Shown: positions 18,244 to 25,849 of the stretch, one piece after another
Position numbering within the stretch: the first letter of the stretch is position 1
Layout: every line of letters begins with the position of its first letter
Assembly: GCA_964611335.1 (NCBI GenBank)
Contig: CAZSXR010000004.1
Coordinates: 1-64,000 of the forward strand
DNA from: BOG-1112 sp964611335
Lineage (GTDB): Bacteria; Bdellovibrionota_B; Oligoflexia; Oligoflexales; Bog-1112
Direction: 5' to 3'
Length of the DNA stretch: 64,000 nt
The notes under the pieces: model-generated
The model's input: only the letters and a program-made list of their open reading frames with translations
The model's database searches: none
Told to the model about the DNA's origin: nothing
Program-made: the position numbers and the translations under genes

Positions 18244-18987
18244 TTAATTCTTTGGCACAAGACCAAAACGTCTTTCACGGGACTGAAAGGAACGAATCGC
18301 TTCACAAAAATGTTCTTTCCGAAATTCAGGCCAGTAAACAGGTGAAAACCAAAGTTCCGTATAAGCGATCTGCCATAGAAGAAAGTTTGATATGCGTTGT
18401 TCACCACTCGTGCGTATAAAAAGATCAGGATCTGCAAGACCTTTTGTCCACAAGTGGTCAGACACTGTCTCTACGGTGATTTCAGACGGACTAAGAAGGC
18501 CCTTCTGAACCTTAGAAGCAATGTCTCTGCAAGCATATACAATCTCAGTTCGAGACCCATAACTCAATGCAATATTGAGAATCAATCCGGTGTTTTCAGA
18601 CAATTCTTCTTGAGTTTCTAAAACAAGCCTACGTGTTTTTTCAGGAAGCCTCTCTAAATGACCAATCACACGCAATTGAACATTTGCTTCCTTAAGTTTC
18701 TTTCGTTCCTTTACGACATAAGTCTCCAATAGACTCATAAGCGCAGAAACTTCTGCCTGGGGCCGTCCCCAATTTTCTTCACTGAAAGCATAGAGAGTGA
18801 GAATCTTAACGCCAAATTCGCCAGCTACGCGAACGACTTCATGTACACTTTTGACGGCCTGTTGGTGACCATAAATTCTGGGTTTCCCAAGAGCCTGAGC
18901 CCATCGTCCATTGCCATCCATAACAATAGCAACATGGCATGGAATCTTTCCTTCTTTCAATTCTTTGAAATTTTCAGACTGACTCAT
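18244..18987 (-). CDS. uppS: Isoprenyl transferase (undecaprenyl pyrophosphate synthase)
   Basis: A cis-prenyltransferase that makes the C55 undecaprenyl pyrophosphate carrier for peptidoglycan and O-antigen. The N-terminal signature is IVMDGNGRWAQALGKPRIYGH, and later blocks are TLYAFSEENWGRP and PDLFIRTSGEQRISNFLLWQ followed by YTELWF. The length (247 residues) is normal. It is the first gene of the long minus-strand run; the 162-nt gap upstream, shared with the divergent rsmI-like gene, should contain its promoter, though no convincing hexamers stand out. Confidence 0.95.
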   Translation of the reverse strand: MSQSENFKELKEGKIPCHVAIVMDGNGRWAQALGKPRIYGHQQAVKSVHEVVRVAGEFGVKILTLYAFSEENWGRPQAEVSALMSLLETYVVKERKKLKEANVQLRVIGHLERLPEKTRRLVLETQEELSENTGLILNIALSYGSRTEIVYACRDIASKVQKGLLSPSEITVETVSDHLWTKGLADPDLFIRTSGEQRISNFLLWQIAYTELWFSPVYWPEFRKEHFCEAIRSFQSRERRFGLVPKN

Positions 18988-19149
18988 TCTGAACTCTTAG
19001 CACCCTATGCCCAATTTGGCTGTAATGACTAGGCCATAAATACCATAGAGCAAATGTTTAATCTATCACAGTGTTGAAAGGAATTTTAAAGATTTCCTTG
19101 AAATTTTTCCAAATAATCCGCATGGATTGCTTTCCCATGGAGAAAAAAT

Positions 19150-19854
19150 ATGAACACACAGACTGTAGAAAAAAAGTCCCCTAAAGGTTCACTCATTATG
19201 GCATCAACCCATATTGGTAATCTTGAAGACACACCCTTACGCACTCTCCACGCTTTGAGAGAATGCGAACTTCTTATCTTCGAAGAAGACAGACCCGCAA
19301 GACTCCTACTCAAACAAGCAGGTCTTCAAAAAAACTACCTCAAGTATAACGAACACCAAGCACAAGACACCTTGGATAAGCTTCGCGACCATTTACGCGC
19401 GGGAAAATCCGCTGTGTATGTGAGCGATCAGGGTTGCCCAAGTCTCGCAGACCCTGGCCGTAAAATCGTTGAACTTGCCCATGCTATTCAGGCTCCGATC
19501 AAAGTGATCCCAGGACCAAGTTCTGTAACCTCTGCGATAGCAGCCTGTCCTTTTCCAATGGAACAGTTTTTGTTTCAAGGCTTTCTTTCACCCGAAAGTG
19601 CTGAACGCGATTGGCAATTACTGAATCTCAAAGAGACAAAGACGCCGATTGTGATTCTCGATACACCCTACAGGCTGGACAAGTTACTTGAAAGTTGTAT
19701 CCATACTTTTACTGAATCTCGAAAAGCTTTTTTAGCTCTCGATATTTCAGGTGAGAACGAAATGTATTTGGTGGGTTCTTTTTCAAAGTTGTTAGAAAAA
19801 GTTAGAGGAAGGAAGTTGAATTTTGTTTTGATTATAAAAGGAGCAGCCCAATAG
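19150..19854 (+). CDS. RsmI-like SAM-dependent methyltransferase (tetrapyrrole methylase fold)
   Basis: A member of the tetrapyrrole-methylase superfamily closest to RsmI, which 2'-O-methylates C1402 of 16S rRNA. Matching blocks are STHIGNLEDTPLRTLHAL, EEDRPARLLLKQAG, NEHQ, VSDQGCPSLADPGRKIV and VIPGPSSVTSAIAA. It is short (234 residues against about 280) and lacks the usual C-terminal extension. Several signature residues differ, for example THIG in place of the usual TPIG. It may be a divergent RsmI or a paralogue with another substrate. The start has GGAG 7 nt upstream. It is divergent from uppS and is followed by a clear terminator. Confidence 0.75.
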   Translation: MNTQTVEKKSPKGSLIMASTHIGNLEDTPLRTLHALRECELLIFEEDRPARLLLKQAGLQKNYLKYNEHQAQDTLDKLRDHLRAGKSAVYVSDQGCPSLADPGRKIVELAHAIQAPIKVIPGPSSVTSAIAACPFPMEQFLFQGFLSPESAERDWQLLNLKETKTPIVILDTPYRLDKLLESCIHTFTESRKAFLALDISGENEMYLVGSFSKLLEKVRGRKLNFVLIIKGAAQ

Positions 19855-19879
19855 ACTTACCAAAAGGCGGCCCAAGACG

Positions 19880-19915
19880 AGGAAGAGACTCTTTTGATCT
19901 CTCTTCCTTTTTTTT
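19880..19915 (+). terminator. Intrinsic terminator after the RsmI-like gene
   Basis: A 9-bp perfect stem AGGAAGAGA/TCTCTTCCT with an 11-nt loop is followed directly by eight T residues. It lies 26 nt after the stop codon of the RsmI-like gene. Confidence 0.85.
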
Positions 19916-19965
19916 ATCCCACTCTTTCATTAAAAAACCAAAAACGTGAGGCGGAATCTTATCAG

Positions 19966-21108
19966 TTATTTCTTATCTCTTTGAATAAGACCAAAGGCTC
20001 TAGAATTCTCATAGTAGGGACGCAGAAGTATGAAGATCACTTTTATTACAGCAATTGCAGGGACTGCAAATAAAACCCCCCAAAATCCCCACATATCTGC
20101 AAATCCAATTACGGTTGTGATCACAAGCAGAGGATGAATACCAAGCCTTTCTCCAATAATTCGAGGAGTAATAAGCATCCCATCCAGAGTTTGAACAAGA
20201 GTAATGACACCGGCGACCATAAAAATTTGACCAAATCCTTGCCAATTAGCAAGGATAACTATCAAACATAACAGGGATCCGACCACCACGTCCAAATAAG
20301 GTATCAATCTGCACAAGCCAGCGAGCAATCCAATAGAAAAACCTGCATTAACTCCTACAAAACTAAAGCCAATTGCATAAAGAATAGCAAGAATTGCAGC
20401 AACAAGAATTTGCCCCTTGATAACAGAATGAAGAGTATTCCCTATTCTACAGAAAATTGAGCTCACAGGTTCTCGTAAATCTACAGGAATCAATTCAGTG
20501 AAAAAACGGATTATTTTTTTCTGATCCTTCACAAAGAAAAACGTAAACAAGGGTGTCATAACAAGATTGATTAAAGTCCCAACTACATGCGGAGCAGATC
20601 TCCAAATCGAAGTTAACGCATCCTGGATACGATCGGTCCACTGAACCATCGCTTGTGCTTGATCCACCAGATATCCAATCGTTTGCTCATCGAAAAATCC
20701 AAGACCGATAAGCCATTCCTTAATAACAGGGAAAAGACGATCGTTAACAAAATCAAAAACTTTCGGTGCTAGTTTAATTAAATTCAAAACTTCGACATAT
20801 AAATGAGGAAGCACTTGAAAGAGTGCGAACCCTACAACTCCAAAAGTAAAGAGGATAATACAAGTTACAATCAAGACTCTTGGAATAAGGTAACGATCAA
20901 AAAAATTAACAAGGGGACTTAAGATATAAGCAAAAAACAAACTTAGAAAAAAGGGAACTACTAGCGCCCTAAAAAATTCCATGAAAAAATAACAAAGAGG
21001 TAAAAGAATCGCAAAAAAGATGAGAAGTCTATAGAAACGAGACCAACTTAAAAGTGTTTGCTTTGATTCACTCACTGGAGATGCATTTTCACTCATAAGA
21101 TCCTTCAA
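19966..21108 (-). CDS. AI-2E/PerM family permease
   Basis: A multi-pass inner-membrane protein of the AI-2E transporter (PerM/YdiK) superfamily. Paired N-terminal hydrophobic helices are followed by a soluble stretch with amphipathic segments. A C-terminal membrane block contains GLLAGLCRLIPYLDVVVGSLLC, VQTLDGMLITPRIIGERLGIHPL and WGVLFAVPAIAVIKV, which are typical of the family. Proposed substrates vary (quorum signal export, sodium/proton exchange), so none is assigned here. The start overlaps the 3' end of prmC by 20 nt. Confidence 0.85.
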   Translation of the reverse strand: MKDLMSENASPVSESKQTLLSWSRFYRLLIFFAILLPLCYFFMEFFRALVVPFFLSLFFAYILSPLVNFFDRYLIPRVLIVTCIILFTFGVVGFALFQVLPHLYVEVLNLIKLAPKVFDFVNDRLFPVIKEWLIGLGFFDEQTIGYLVDQAQAMVQWTDRIQDALTSIWRSAPHVVGTLINLVMTPLFTFFFVKDQKKIIRFFTELIPVDLREPVSSIFCRIGNTLHSVIKGQILVAAILAILYAIGFSFVGVNAGFSIGLLAGLCRLIPYLDVVVGSLLCLIVILANWQGFGQIFMVAGVITLVQTLDGMLITPRIIGERLGIHPLLVITTVIGFADMWGFWGVLFAVPAIAVIKVIFILLRPYYENSRAFGLIQRDKK

Positions 21109-21976
21109 TGATTCGATCGTGACGACTATAATCTTTTTTTACGACAAGGTCTTTCCACCCGAAAGACTTCAGAATTTCCCTGACAGCCCCACCTTGAGAT
21201 GCACCAATTTCCAAAAAGACTTTTCCTTCAACTGCTAAGCACTCGCGTGCGAAGTTTCCAATAGCCCTGTAAAAAGCTAGACCCTCGTCTCCTGCGAAAA
21301 GTGCAAGTTCAGGTTCAAAGGCAACTACAGAAGTCTCCAACTGTCCTCTTTCTTTTTCTCCAATGTAGGGAGGATTGCTTATTATGATATCGAATCTTTC
21401 TATTCCCATCCAACTCTTTTCATTCAATGCATCTTTGATTTGAATATCCAAGCGACTCGAATCGACACCACAACCTTTTGCATTTGCTTTAGCAACTTCG
21501 ATCGCTTCGGGGGAAATGTCCCAACCAACAAGCGTCGCTTCGTTGAGAGCATGAAGCAAAGAAATCCCAATACAACCCGAACCCATGCCCACTTCAAGTA
21601 TGCGCAAAGGCTTGTTCTTAGTTTTTGCAAATTCAATAGCTTGCTCTACAAGAAGCTCCGTCTCCGGTCTCGGAATCAGCACCTTAGTATTCACTTGAAA
21701 ACGCAAGTTCATGAATTCCTTGTAGCCTACTATATAGGCAACAGGTTCATGATGAAGTCTACGAATGATGAGAGCTTTGAAGCTTGCAAGTTCAAGACGC
21801 GAAAGTGGTTGGTCAAAGCGCATATAGAGATCTATACGCCTGCATTGTAAAACATGGCAAAGAAGAAGTTCCGTATCAAGACGAGGAGACGGGAAAGCTT
21901 TACTTTGCAGAAAAGTAGAAGACCACCGCATAAGTTCTTCGATGGTCTCAGGTGTTTTTGAATTAACGTTAGTCAT
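21089..21976 (-). CDS. prmC: Peptide chain release factor N(5)-glutamine methyltransferase
   Basis: PrmC methylates the Gln of the GGQ motif in release factors. The SAM-binding motif is ILEVGMGSGCIGISLL and the substrate-binding catalytic motif is NPPYIG. The open frame could begin at 22042, but that would overlap prfA by 74 nt. The ATG at 21976 gives MTNVNSKT... and an 8-nt overlap, which is typical of coupled genes, so I use it. The prfA-prmC order is the classic arrangement and puts the enzyme next to its substrate. Confidence 0.93.
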   Translation of the reverse strand: MTNVNSKTPETIEELMRWSSTFLQSKAFPSPRLDTELLLCHVLQCRRIDLYMRFDQPLSRLELASFKALIIRRLHHEPVAYIVGYKEFMNLRFQVNTKVLIPRPETELLVEQAIEFAKTKNKPLRILEVGMGSGCIGISLLHALNEATLVGWDISPEAIEVAKANAKGCGVDSSRLDIQIKDALNEKSWMGIERFDIIISNPPYIGEKERGQLETSVVAFEPELALFAGDEGLAFYRAIGNFARECLAVEGKVFLEIGASQGGAVREILKSFGWKDLVVKKDYSRHDRIIEGSYE

Positions 21977-23036
21977 AAAGTTTTTGAGCTTTAAGCTGCT
22001 CTGCCGTGAAATAGGTTCCCAAACCATCGAGGAGTTCATCAAGTTCTCCTTCCATAACTTCAGGAAGCCGATAAAGAGTCAAGTTCACTCTATGATCCGT
22101 CACTCTTCCCTGTGGGAAATTATAGGTTCGGATACGCTCACTGCGATCTCCAGAACCCACCTGTGACTTCCTATCCTGACTACGGGCCTGATCCTGTTCT
22201 CTTTGCATATGTTCAAAAAGCCGGCTTCGAAGCATCTTCATAGCGCGATCTTTGTTTTTGTGCTGGGAACGCTCATCTTGACATTCTACAACCATACCGG
22301 AAGGCATATGGGTTATACGAACAGCCGAATCCGTTCTGTTGACGTGCTGTCCCCCTGCTCCGCTTGCTCGGAAGGTGTCTATTTTTAAATCTGCAGGATT
22401 GATCTGAACTTCAACCTCTTCTGCTTCGATCAAAACAGCGACGGTACAGGCACTTGTATGAATGCGACCCGAAGCTTCCGTCAAAGGGACGCGTTGTACT
22501 CGGTGCACACCCATTTCATATTTTAATCGACTATAGACACGGTCACCTTGAATCAGCAGTATGACTTCCTTGACACCACCACGCGAAGATTCCGTGCTGC
22601 TAAGCATTTCAACCTTCCACCCACGTTTTTCTGCATAACGTGTGTACATACGAAGAAGATCGCTGCAAAAAAGTGTAGCTTCATCACCGCCTGTTCCAGC
22701 CCGAATTTCAAGAATGACATTTTTAACATCGAGAGGATCAGAAGGTAGGAGAAGAATTTTGAGTTTCTGTGTAATGTCTTTGAGCTTGTCTTGCGCATCA
22801 TTCAATTCTTCTTTTGCAAGCTCCGCCATATCCTTATCGCCTGTCTCAAGGATTTCTTTGGCCTCATCGACAGCTTTTTGAAGAACTTTATATTCACGAT
22901 AGGTTTGAACAAGCTCTTCGATTTCTGCTCGTTCTTTTGTCAATTTTACGAATTTCTCTCCGTCCAAATTTGGACTCATGAGTGAATCTTCGATATCAAC
23001 AAATCTTCTTTCAATGGCTTCAAGCTTATTGAACAT
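21969..23036 (-). CDS. prfA: Peptide chain release factor 1
   Basis: RF1 recognises UAA and UAG stop codons and triggers peptidyl-tRNA hydrolysis. The catalytic GGQ is in RASGAGGQHVNRTDSAVR. The codon-recognition tripeptide of P-x-T type is in RVPLTEASGRIHTSA, which marks RF1 rather than RF2. The length (355 residues) is normal. It lies downstream of rpmE with an intrinsic terminator between them, so expression needs readthrough or a promoter inside the short gap. Confidence 0.95.
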   Translation of the reverse strand: MFNKLEAIERRFVDIEDSLMSPNLDGEKFVKLTKERAEIEELVQTYREYKVLQKAVDEAKEILETGDKDMAELAKEELNDAQDKLKDITQKLKILLLPSDPLDVKNVILEIRAGTGGDEATLFCSDLLRMYTRYAEKRGWKVEMLSSTESSRGGVKEVILLIQGDRVYSRLKYEMGVHRVQRVPLTEASGRIHTSACTVAVLIEAEEVEVQINPADLKIDTFRASGAGGQHVNRTDSAVRITHMPSGMVVECQDERSQHKNKDRAMKMLRSRLFEHMQREQDQARSQDRKSQVGSGDRSERIRTYNFPQGRVTDHRVNLTLYRLPEVMEGELDELLDGLGTYFTAEQLKAQKLYD

Positions 23037-23054
23037 AGTGTGTCTAAGCCTTAA

Positions 23055-23081
23055 AGAAAAAAAGCACGGCTCACCGTGCTT
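23055..23081 (-). terminator. Intrinsic terminator between rpmE and prfA
   Basis: On the minus strand an 8-bp GC-containing stem AAGCACGG/CCGTGCTT with a TGAG loop is followed by TTTTTCTTT. It lies about 60 nt after the rpmE stop and only 20 nt before the prfA start. Confidence 0.8.
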
Positions 23082-23143
23082 CTACAGTTTTAAGAACAGT
23101 ATTCGTCTGCACACTCAACTTGCGTTTGAAAAAATTTCAAACT

Positions 23144-23350
23144 CTATTGAGCAGGCTTTGCGTATTTCTTCTGGAATTTTTCAATACGTCCAGCTGTATC
23201 GATCAGCTTCTGTTTCCCTGTGAAGAAAGGGTGACAGTTGCTGCAGATCTCAACACGAATCTCTTTTAAAGTAGAACGTGTTTGAAATTTGTTTCCACAA
23301 GCACAAACGACATTTGACAATTCATATTCAGGATGAATTCCTGCTTTCAT
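23144..23350 (-). CDS. rpmE: Ribosomal protein bL31
   Basis: A small large-subunit ribosomal protein. The sequence begins MKAGIHPEYELSNVVC and retains the zinc-binding cysteines (C-x-C, later C-x-x-C in CSNCHPF), so it is the zinc-containing C+ form. The TTG two codons upstream is not the start, because AGGA is spaced 6 nt before the ATG at 23350. The gene follows rho by 24 nt, and the rho-rpmE pair is a common arrangement. Confidence 0.95.
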   Translation of the reverse strand: MKAGIHPEYELSNVVCACGNKFQTRSTLKEIRVEICSNCHPFFTGKQKLIDTAGRIEKFQKKYAKPAQ

Positions 23351-23374
23351 ATACAATCCTATGGGCTATGGTCT

Positions 23375-24676
23375 CTATCCATTCATGGAAGAGACAAATT
23401 CAATATTAGTTTCAAACTTATCCAGCTTCGAAAGAAGGAAGTCCATGGAATCTACGGGATTAAGCGGCTGTAGCAGCTTGCGCAAAATCCACATACGATT
23501 CAAGACATCTTTTGGAAGCAAGAGTTCTTCTTTACGTGTACCAGACTTGTTCAGATCTATAGCTGGGAAGATTCGTTTCTCAACCAACTTACGATCCAAA
23601 TGAAGTTCCATGTTACCGGTTCCTTTGAACTCTTCAAAGATAACCTCATCCATACGAGATCCTGTGTCAATCAATGCTGTTGCAATGATCGTCAAAGAAC
23701 CACCTTCTTCCACGTTTCTTGCAGCACCAAAGAATCTCTTCGGCTTGTGCAACGCATTAGAATCCACACCACCAGAAAGAATTTTTCCGGAAGGAGGAAC
23801 AACTGCGTTGTATGCACGAGCAAGGCGTGTGATCGAATCGAGAAGGATGACAACATCTTTTTTGTGTTCAACAAGACGCTTTGCTTTCTCAATAACCATC
23901 TCTGCAACTTGAACGTGCCGCTGAGCAGGCTCATCGAAAGTAGAGCTGATAACTTCACCTCTCACAGAACGTTCCATATCGGTAACTTCTTCTGGACGCT
24001 CGTCGATGAGAAGAACGATAAGAACAGCCTCAGGGTGATTTTTTTCGATAGATGCAGCGATCTGCTGAAGGAGTACAGTTTTACCGGTACGAGGAGGAGC
24101 AACGATCAACGAACGTTGTCCCTTGCCTATCGGCACAAGCATATCGATGATACGCGTAGCGTATATCTTAGGGTCAAACTCCAAACTGAATTTTTCCATT
24201 GGATACAGTGGAGTCAAGTTGTCAAAAATAATTTTATCGAGTTCTTGGTCAGCATTTTCGTTATTTACTTTCTCAACTTTAAGAAGAGCAAAGTAACGTT
24301 CGCTGTCTTTAGGTGGTCGAATTTGACCTTCCACAGTATCACCGGTTCTAAGGTTGAAACGACGGATCTGAGAAGGGGAGACGTAAATATCGTCAGGACC
24401 TGGTAGGTAATTGTAGTCAGGTGCACGTAGGAAACCAAAGCCATCTGGCAGGGTTTCAAGAACGCCAGAACCATAAATAAGGCCCCCTCGTTCGGACTGA
24501 GCTTGAAGCAAGGAGAATATTAACTCCTGCTTACGCATGCTGCTCGCACCTACGATCCCAAACTGCTTAGCTAGCTGAGTCAGCTCGGAAATTCTAATAA
24601 GCTTGATTTCATTGAGATTTATGATCTCGGGTGTTTCTTCTGAATTCTTCTTCGTTGTCACGGCTTCTTTAGCCAT
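23375..24676 (-). CDS. rho: Transcription termination factor Rho
   Basis: A hexameric RNA-dependent ATPase that ends transcription. The N-terminal region (LTQLAKQFGIVGASSMRKQELI) is the Rho helical domain, followed by the cold-shock RNA-binding domain (YGSGVLETLPDGFGFLRAP). The Walker A is VAPPRTGKT at about residue 190, followed by LLIDERPEEVTDMERSV and the RNA-contacting region near LDSITRLARAYN. The length (433 residues) is normal. A strong promoter lies about 75 nt upstream, and rpmE follows. Confidence 0.97.
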   Translation of the reverse strand: MAKEAVTTKKNSEETPEIINLNEIKLIRISELTQLAKQFGIVGASSMRKQELIFSLLQAQSERGGLIYGSGVLETLPDGFGFLRAPDYNYLPGPDDIYVSPSQIRRFNLRTGDTVEGQIRPPKDSERYFALLKVEKVNNENADQELDKIIFDNLTPLYPMEKFSLEFDPKIYATRIIDMLVPIGKGQRSLIVAPPRTGKTVLLQQIAASIEKNHPEAVLIVLLIDERPEEVTDMERSVRGEVISSTFDEPAQRHVQVAEMVIEKAKRLVEHKKDVVILLDSITRLARAYNAVVPPSGKILSGGVDSNALHKPKRFFGAARNVEEGGSLTIIATALIDTGSRMDEVIFEEFKGTGNMELHLDRKLVEKRIFPAIDLNKSGTRKEELLLPKDVLNRMWILRKLLQPLNPVDSMDFLLSKLDKFETNIEFVSSMNG

Positions 24677-24751
24677 AAGATTTTGCTCGCTTTAGGTAGG
24701 TTATGGGTTAATTAAGTGAATTGGACTTGGGTAGTTCCTAGCGTCGCTTCC

Positions 24752-24780
24752 AATCTATTCGTAAGAGACTGGGCTGTCAA
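24752..24780 (-). promoter_or_regulatory. Strong sigma70-type promoter of rho
   Basis: On the minus strand the -35 is a perfect TTGACA (24775-24780), the spacer is 17 nt and the -10 is TAGATT (24752-24757). Transcription would start near 24745, leaving a rho leader of about 70 nt. Confidence 0.65.
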
Positions 24781-24895
24781 CGCGGCGTCTGTTTTCTACT
24801 TCCCTCTGTAGCAAATTTCAAGCTCAAAAAAATTTCTGAATTCTTGAATTGCAGCGCGATAATTCTTTCTTAGATTCTCGCGTATTAGACTAAGA

Positions 24896-24940
24896 GACAC
24901 CTGACTCTCCCTTTCTGTAAGGGGGACAGCTGGGTGTCCC
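24896..24940 (-). other. Overlapping inverted repeats between the glycosyltransferase remnant and rho
   Basis: GGGACA (24923-24928) can pair with TGTCCC (24935-24940). Alternatively GACACC (24896-24901) pairs with GGTGTC (24933-24938) while TCTCCC (24906-24911) pairs with GGGGGA (24921-24926). The two foldings exclude each other. No T-run follows on either strand, so it is not a canonical terminator. It lies upstream of the rho promoter. Nothing else is seen in the 24781-24990 gap. Confidence 0.35.
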
Positions 24941-24990
24941 TATTTCGACTGAGGCAAGCTTAAAAGCTTTTTCTGGGGAGAGTCAAGAAA

Positions 24991-25549
24991 TTAAAAATGA
25001 CAGATATACCATTTTCGAAACTGGCTAAGTTCTTTTCCTTCAGGACAGGGGCTATAACTGATGAGAGCTGCCTCTTCCTGATGCAGATGAACCAAATCTT
25101 GCAGCCACTCAACTCTAACATGATCAGAAGACGACACCTTAAGACGTTCTTGACTTATAAAAGTCAAATAATAGGCATCCCAATAAGGTGCTTTTGCATA
25201 TGTTATGTGATTGTCCTCCAAAAATTTTGCCAACTCGATTCTTTCATCCACTGAAGCGGACGAAAAAAACGAATAAAGATTATGAAATCCTACAACACTC
25301 GAAAGGCTCCATAAACTCACAAAAACAATACCAAGAAATCTCTGTATTTTAAAAGAACTTAGCATATTCCATAAAACCATACCCACCGGAAAAAACAAGA
25401 ACAGCAAATTATAGCGAACCACTGGAATACTACGTTCTTTCAAAAATACAGCTGTAACCAAAACATTCAAGATGGATACCGTAACGAGATAGATCCCAAA
25501 CCATTGCGAGGGAAGCAGATCGGTTTTTTGAGTTCTCTTTTTCCACAAA
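24991..25549 (-). pseudogene. C-terminal fragment of a GT39/ArnT-like membrane glycosyltransferase
   Basis: This fragment starts at LWKKRTQKTDLL and contains several hydrophobic helices (FGIYLVTVSILNVLVTAVF, YNLLFLFFPVGMVLW, FLGIVFVSLWSLSSVVGF) and then a soluble C-terminal tail. It looks like the last third of a polyprenyl-phosphate-dependent membrane glycosyltransferase. The matching N-terminal piece lies at 25850-26175, with an IS200/IS605-like remnant between. An open frame running 24991-25692 reads through from the transposon into this piece and would give a chimeric protein that is probably an artefact. The middle of the original enzyme is missing, so a deletion accompanied or followed the insertion. 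The exact family call is tentative. Confidence 0.55.
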
Positions 25550-25557
25550 TTGAACCA

Positions 25558-25577
25558 CCTCCACGTAAACGTGGAGG
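25558..25577 (-). repeat. Right-end hairpin of the IS200/IS605-like remnant
   Basis: A perfect 8-bp stem with a TTTA loop. In IS200/IS605 elements such subterminal hairpins are bound as single-stranded DNA by TnpA. Confidence 0.7.
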
Positions 25578-25734
25578 ATTCTTGATTCAGCGATGACAGC
25601 CCAGGAGAAAAAATGGCTTGGTTTTTGCCGTAAAAATTCCCACTGAGGGAACTTTTACGGTTTTGAACCAACTCATGTTCCCCAGGACTCACGTCATCTC
25701 CACAAGCGTAACTTTCCGCAGTTCCTGCGGTAGT
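25560..25734 (-). pseudogene. C-terminal remnant of a TnpB (OrfB, IS605-type) nuclease
   Basis: In one minus-strand frame the translation reads TTAGTAESYACGDDVSPGEH and later SPGLSSLNQESSTFTWR. The ...GTAESxxACGD... tail followed by an SLNQES-type end is characteristic of TnpB C termini, just past the last zinc-ribbon/RuvC region. A stop codon lies directly upstream of the TTAG segment in this frame and nothing of the catalytic domain remains, so no nuclease can be made. In intact elements this same DNA also encodes the 3' scaffold of the omega RNA. Confidence 0.7.
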
Positions 25735-25743
25735 TCATACTCA

Positions 25744-25787
25744 AAAAGAGTGTGACAAACACTGTTTAGTATTTGTCACACTCTTTT
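25744..25787. repeat. 16-bp perfect inverted repeat inside the IS remnant (bidirectional terminator-like)
   Basis: The arms 25744-25759 and 25772-25787 are perfect reverse complements (16 bp) with a 12-nt loop. The outer ends are AAAA and TTTT, so on either strand the hairpin ends in a short U-run. It lies exactly where the tnpA/tnpB coding region would begin and may have insulated the element or formed at the deletion junction. Confidence 0.65.
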
Positions 25788-25811
25788 GCAAACAAAGAAT
25801 GCTCCTTTCAT

Positions 25812-25831
25812 CCTCGGCGTAAACGCCAAGG
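25812..25831 (-). repeat. Left-end hairpin of the IS200/IS605-like remnant
   Basis: An 8-bp stem with one G-T wobble and a TTTA loop, the same size and loop as the right-end hairpin. It is followed by ATGAAAGGAG, as expected for the left end of an IS605-type element. Confidence 0.65.
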
Positions 25832-25849
25832 TTTTACGGAGCTATTGGA

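Larger units (their letters stand above)
25550..25849 (-). mobile_element. Non-autonomous IS200/IS605-type remnant with TnpB tail and both terminal hairpins
   Basis: The element is about 300 bp and oriented on the minus strand. The left end has a 20-nt imperfect hairpin CCTTGGCG-TTTA-CGCCGAGG (25812-25831). The right end has a perfect hairpin CCTCCACG-TTTA-CGTGGAGG (25558-25577), preceded by CTGAATCAAGAATCC, a motif I recall from IS605-type right ends, and followed by TTCAA at the tip. No TnpA is present, and only about 60 codons of TnpB survive. Terminal inverted repeats of the DDE type and target duplications are absent, as expected for this family. Joining the flanks at 25549 and 25850 restores one reading frame between the two glycosyltransferase pieces, which supports these borders to within a nucleotide. 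Confidence 0.7.

Noticed and set aside
23600..24406. 268-codon plus-strand frame
   Set aside because: It lies entirely antisense to rho, has no family resemblance and is Cys/Phe/Asn-rich as expected for a shadow frame.
24991..25692. Continuous 233-codon frame as a single membrane protein
   Set aside because: Its first 48 or so codons translate the tail and right end of the IS200/IS605-like remnant; only the part from 25549 down belongs to the glycosyltransferase.
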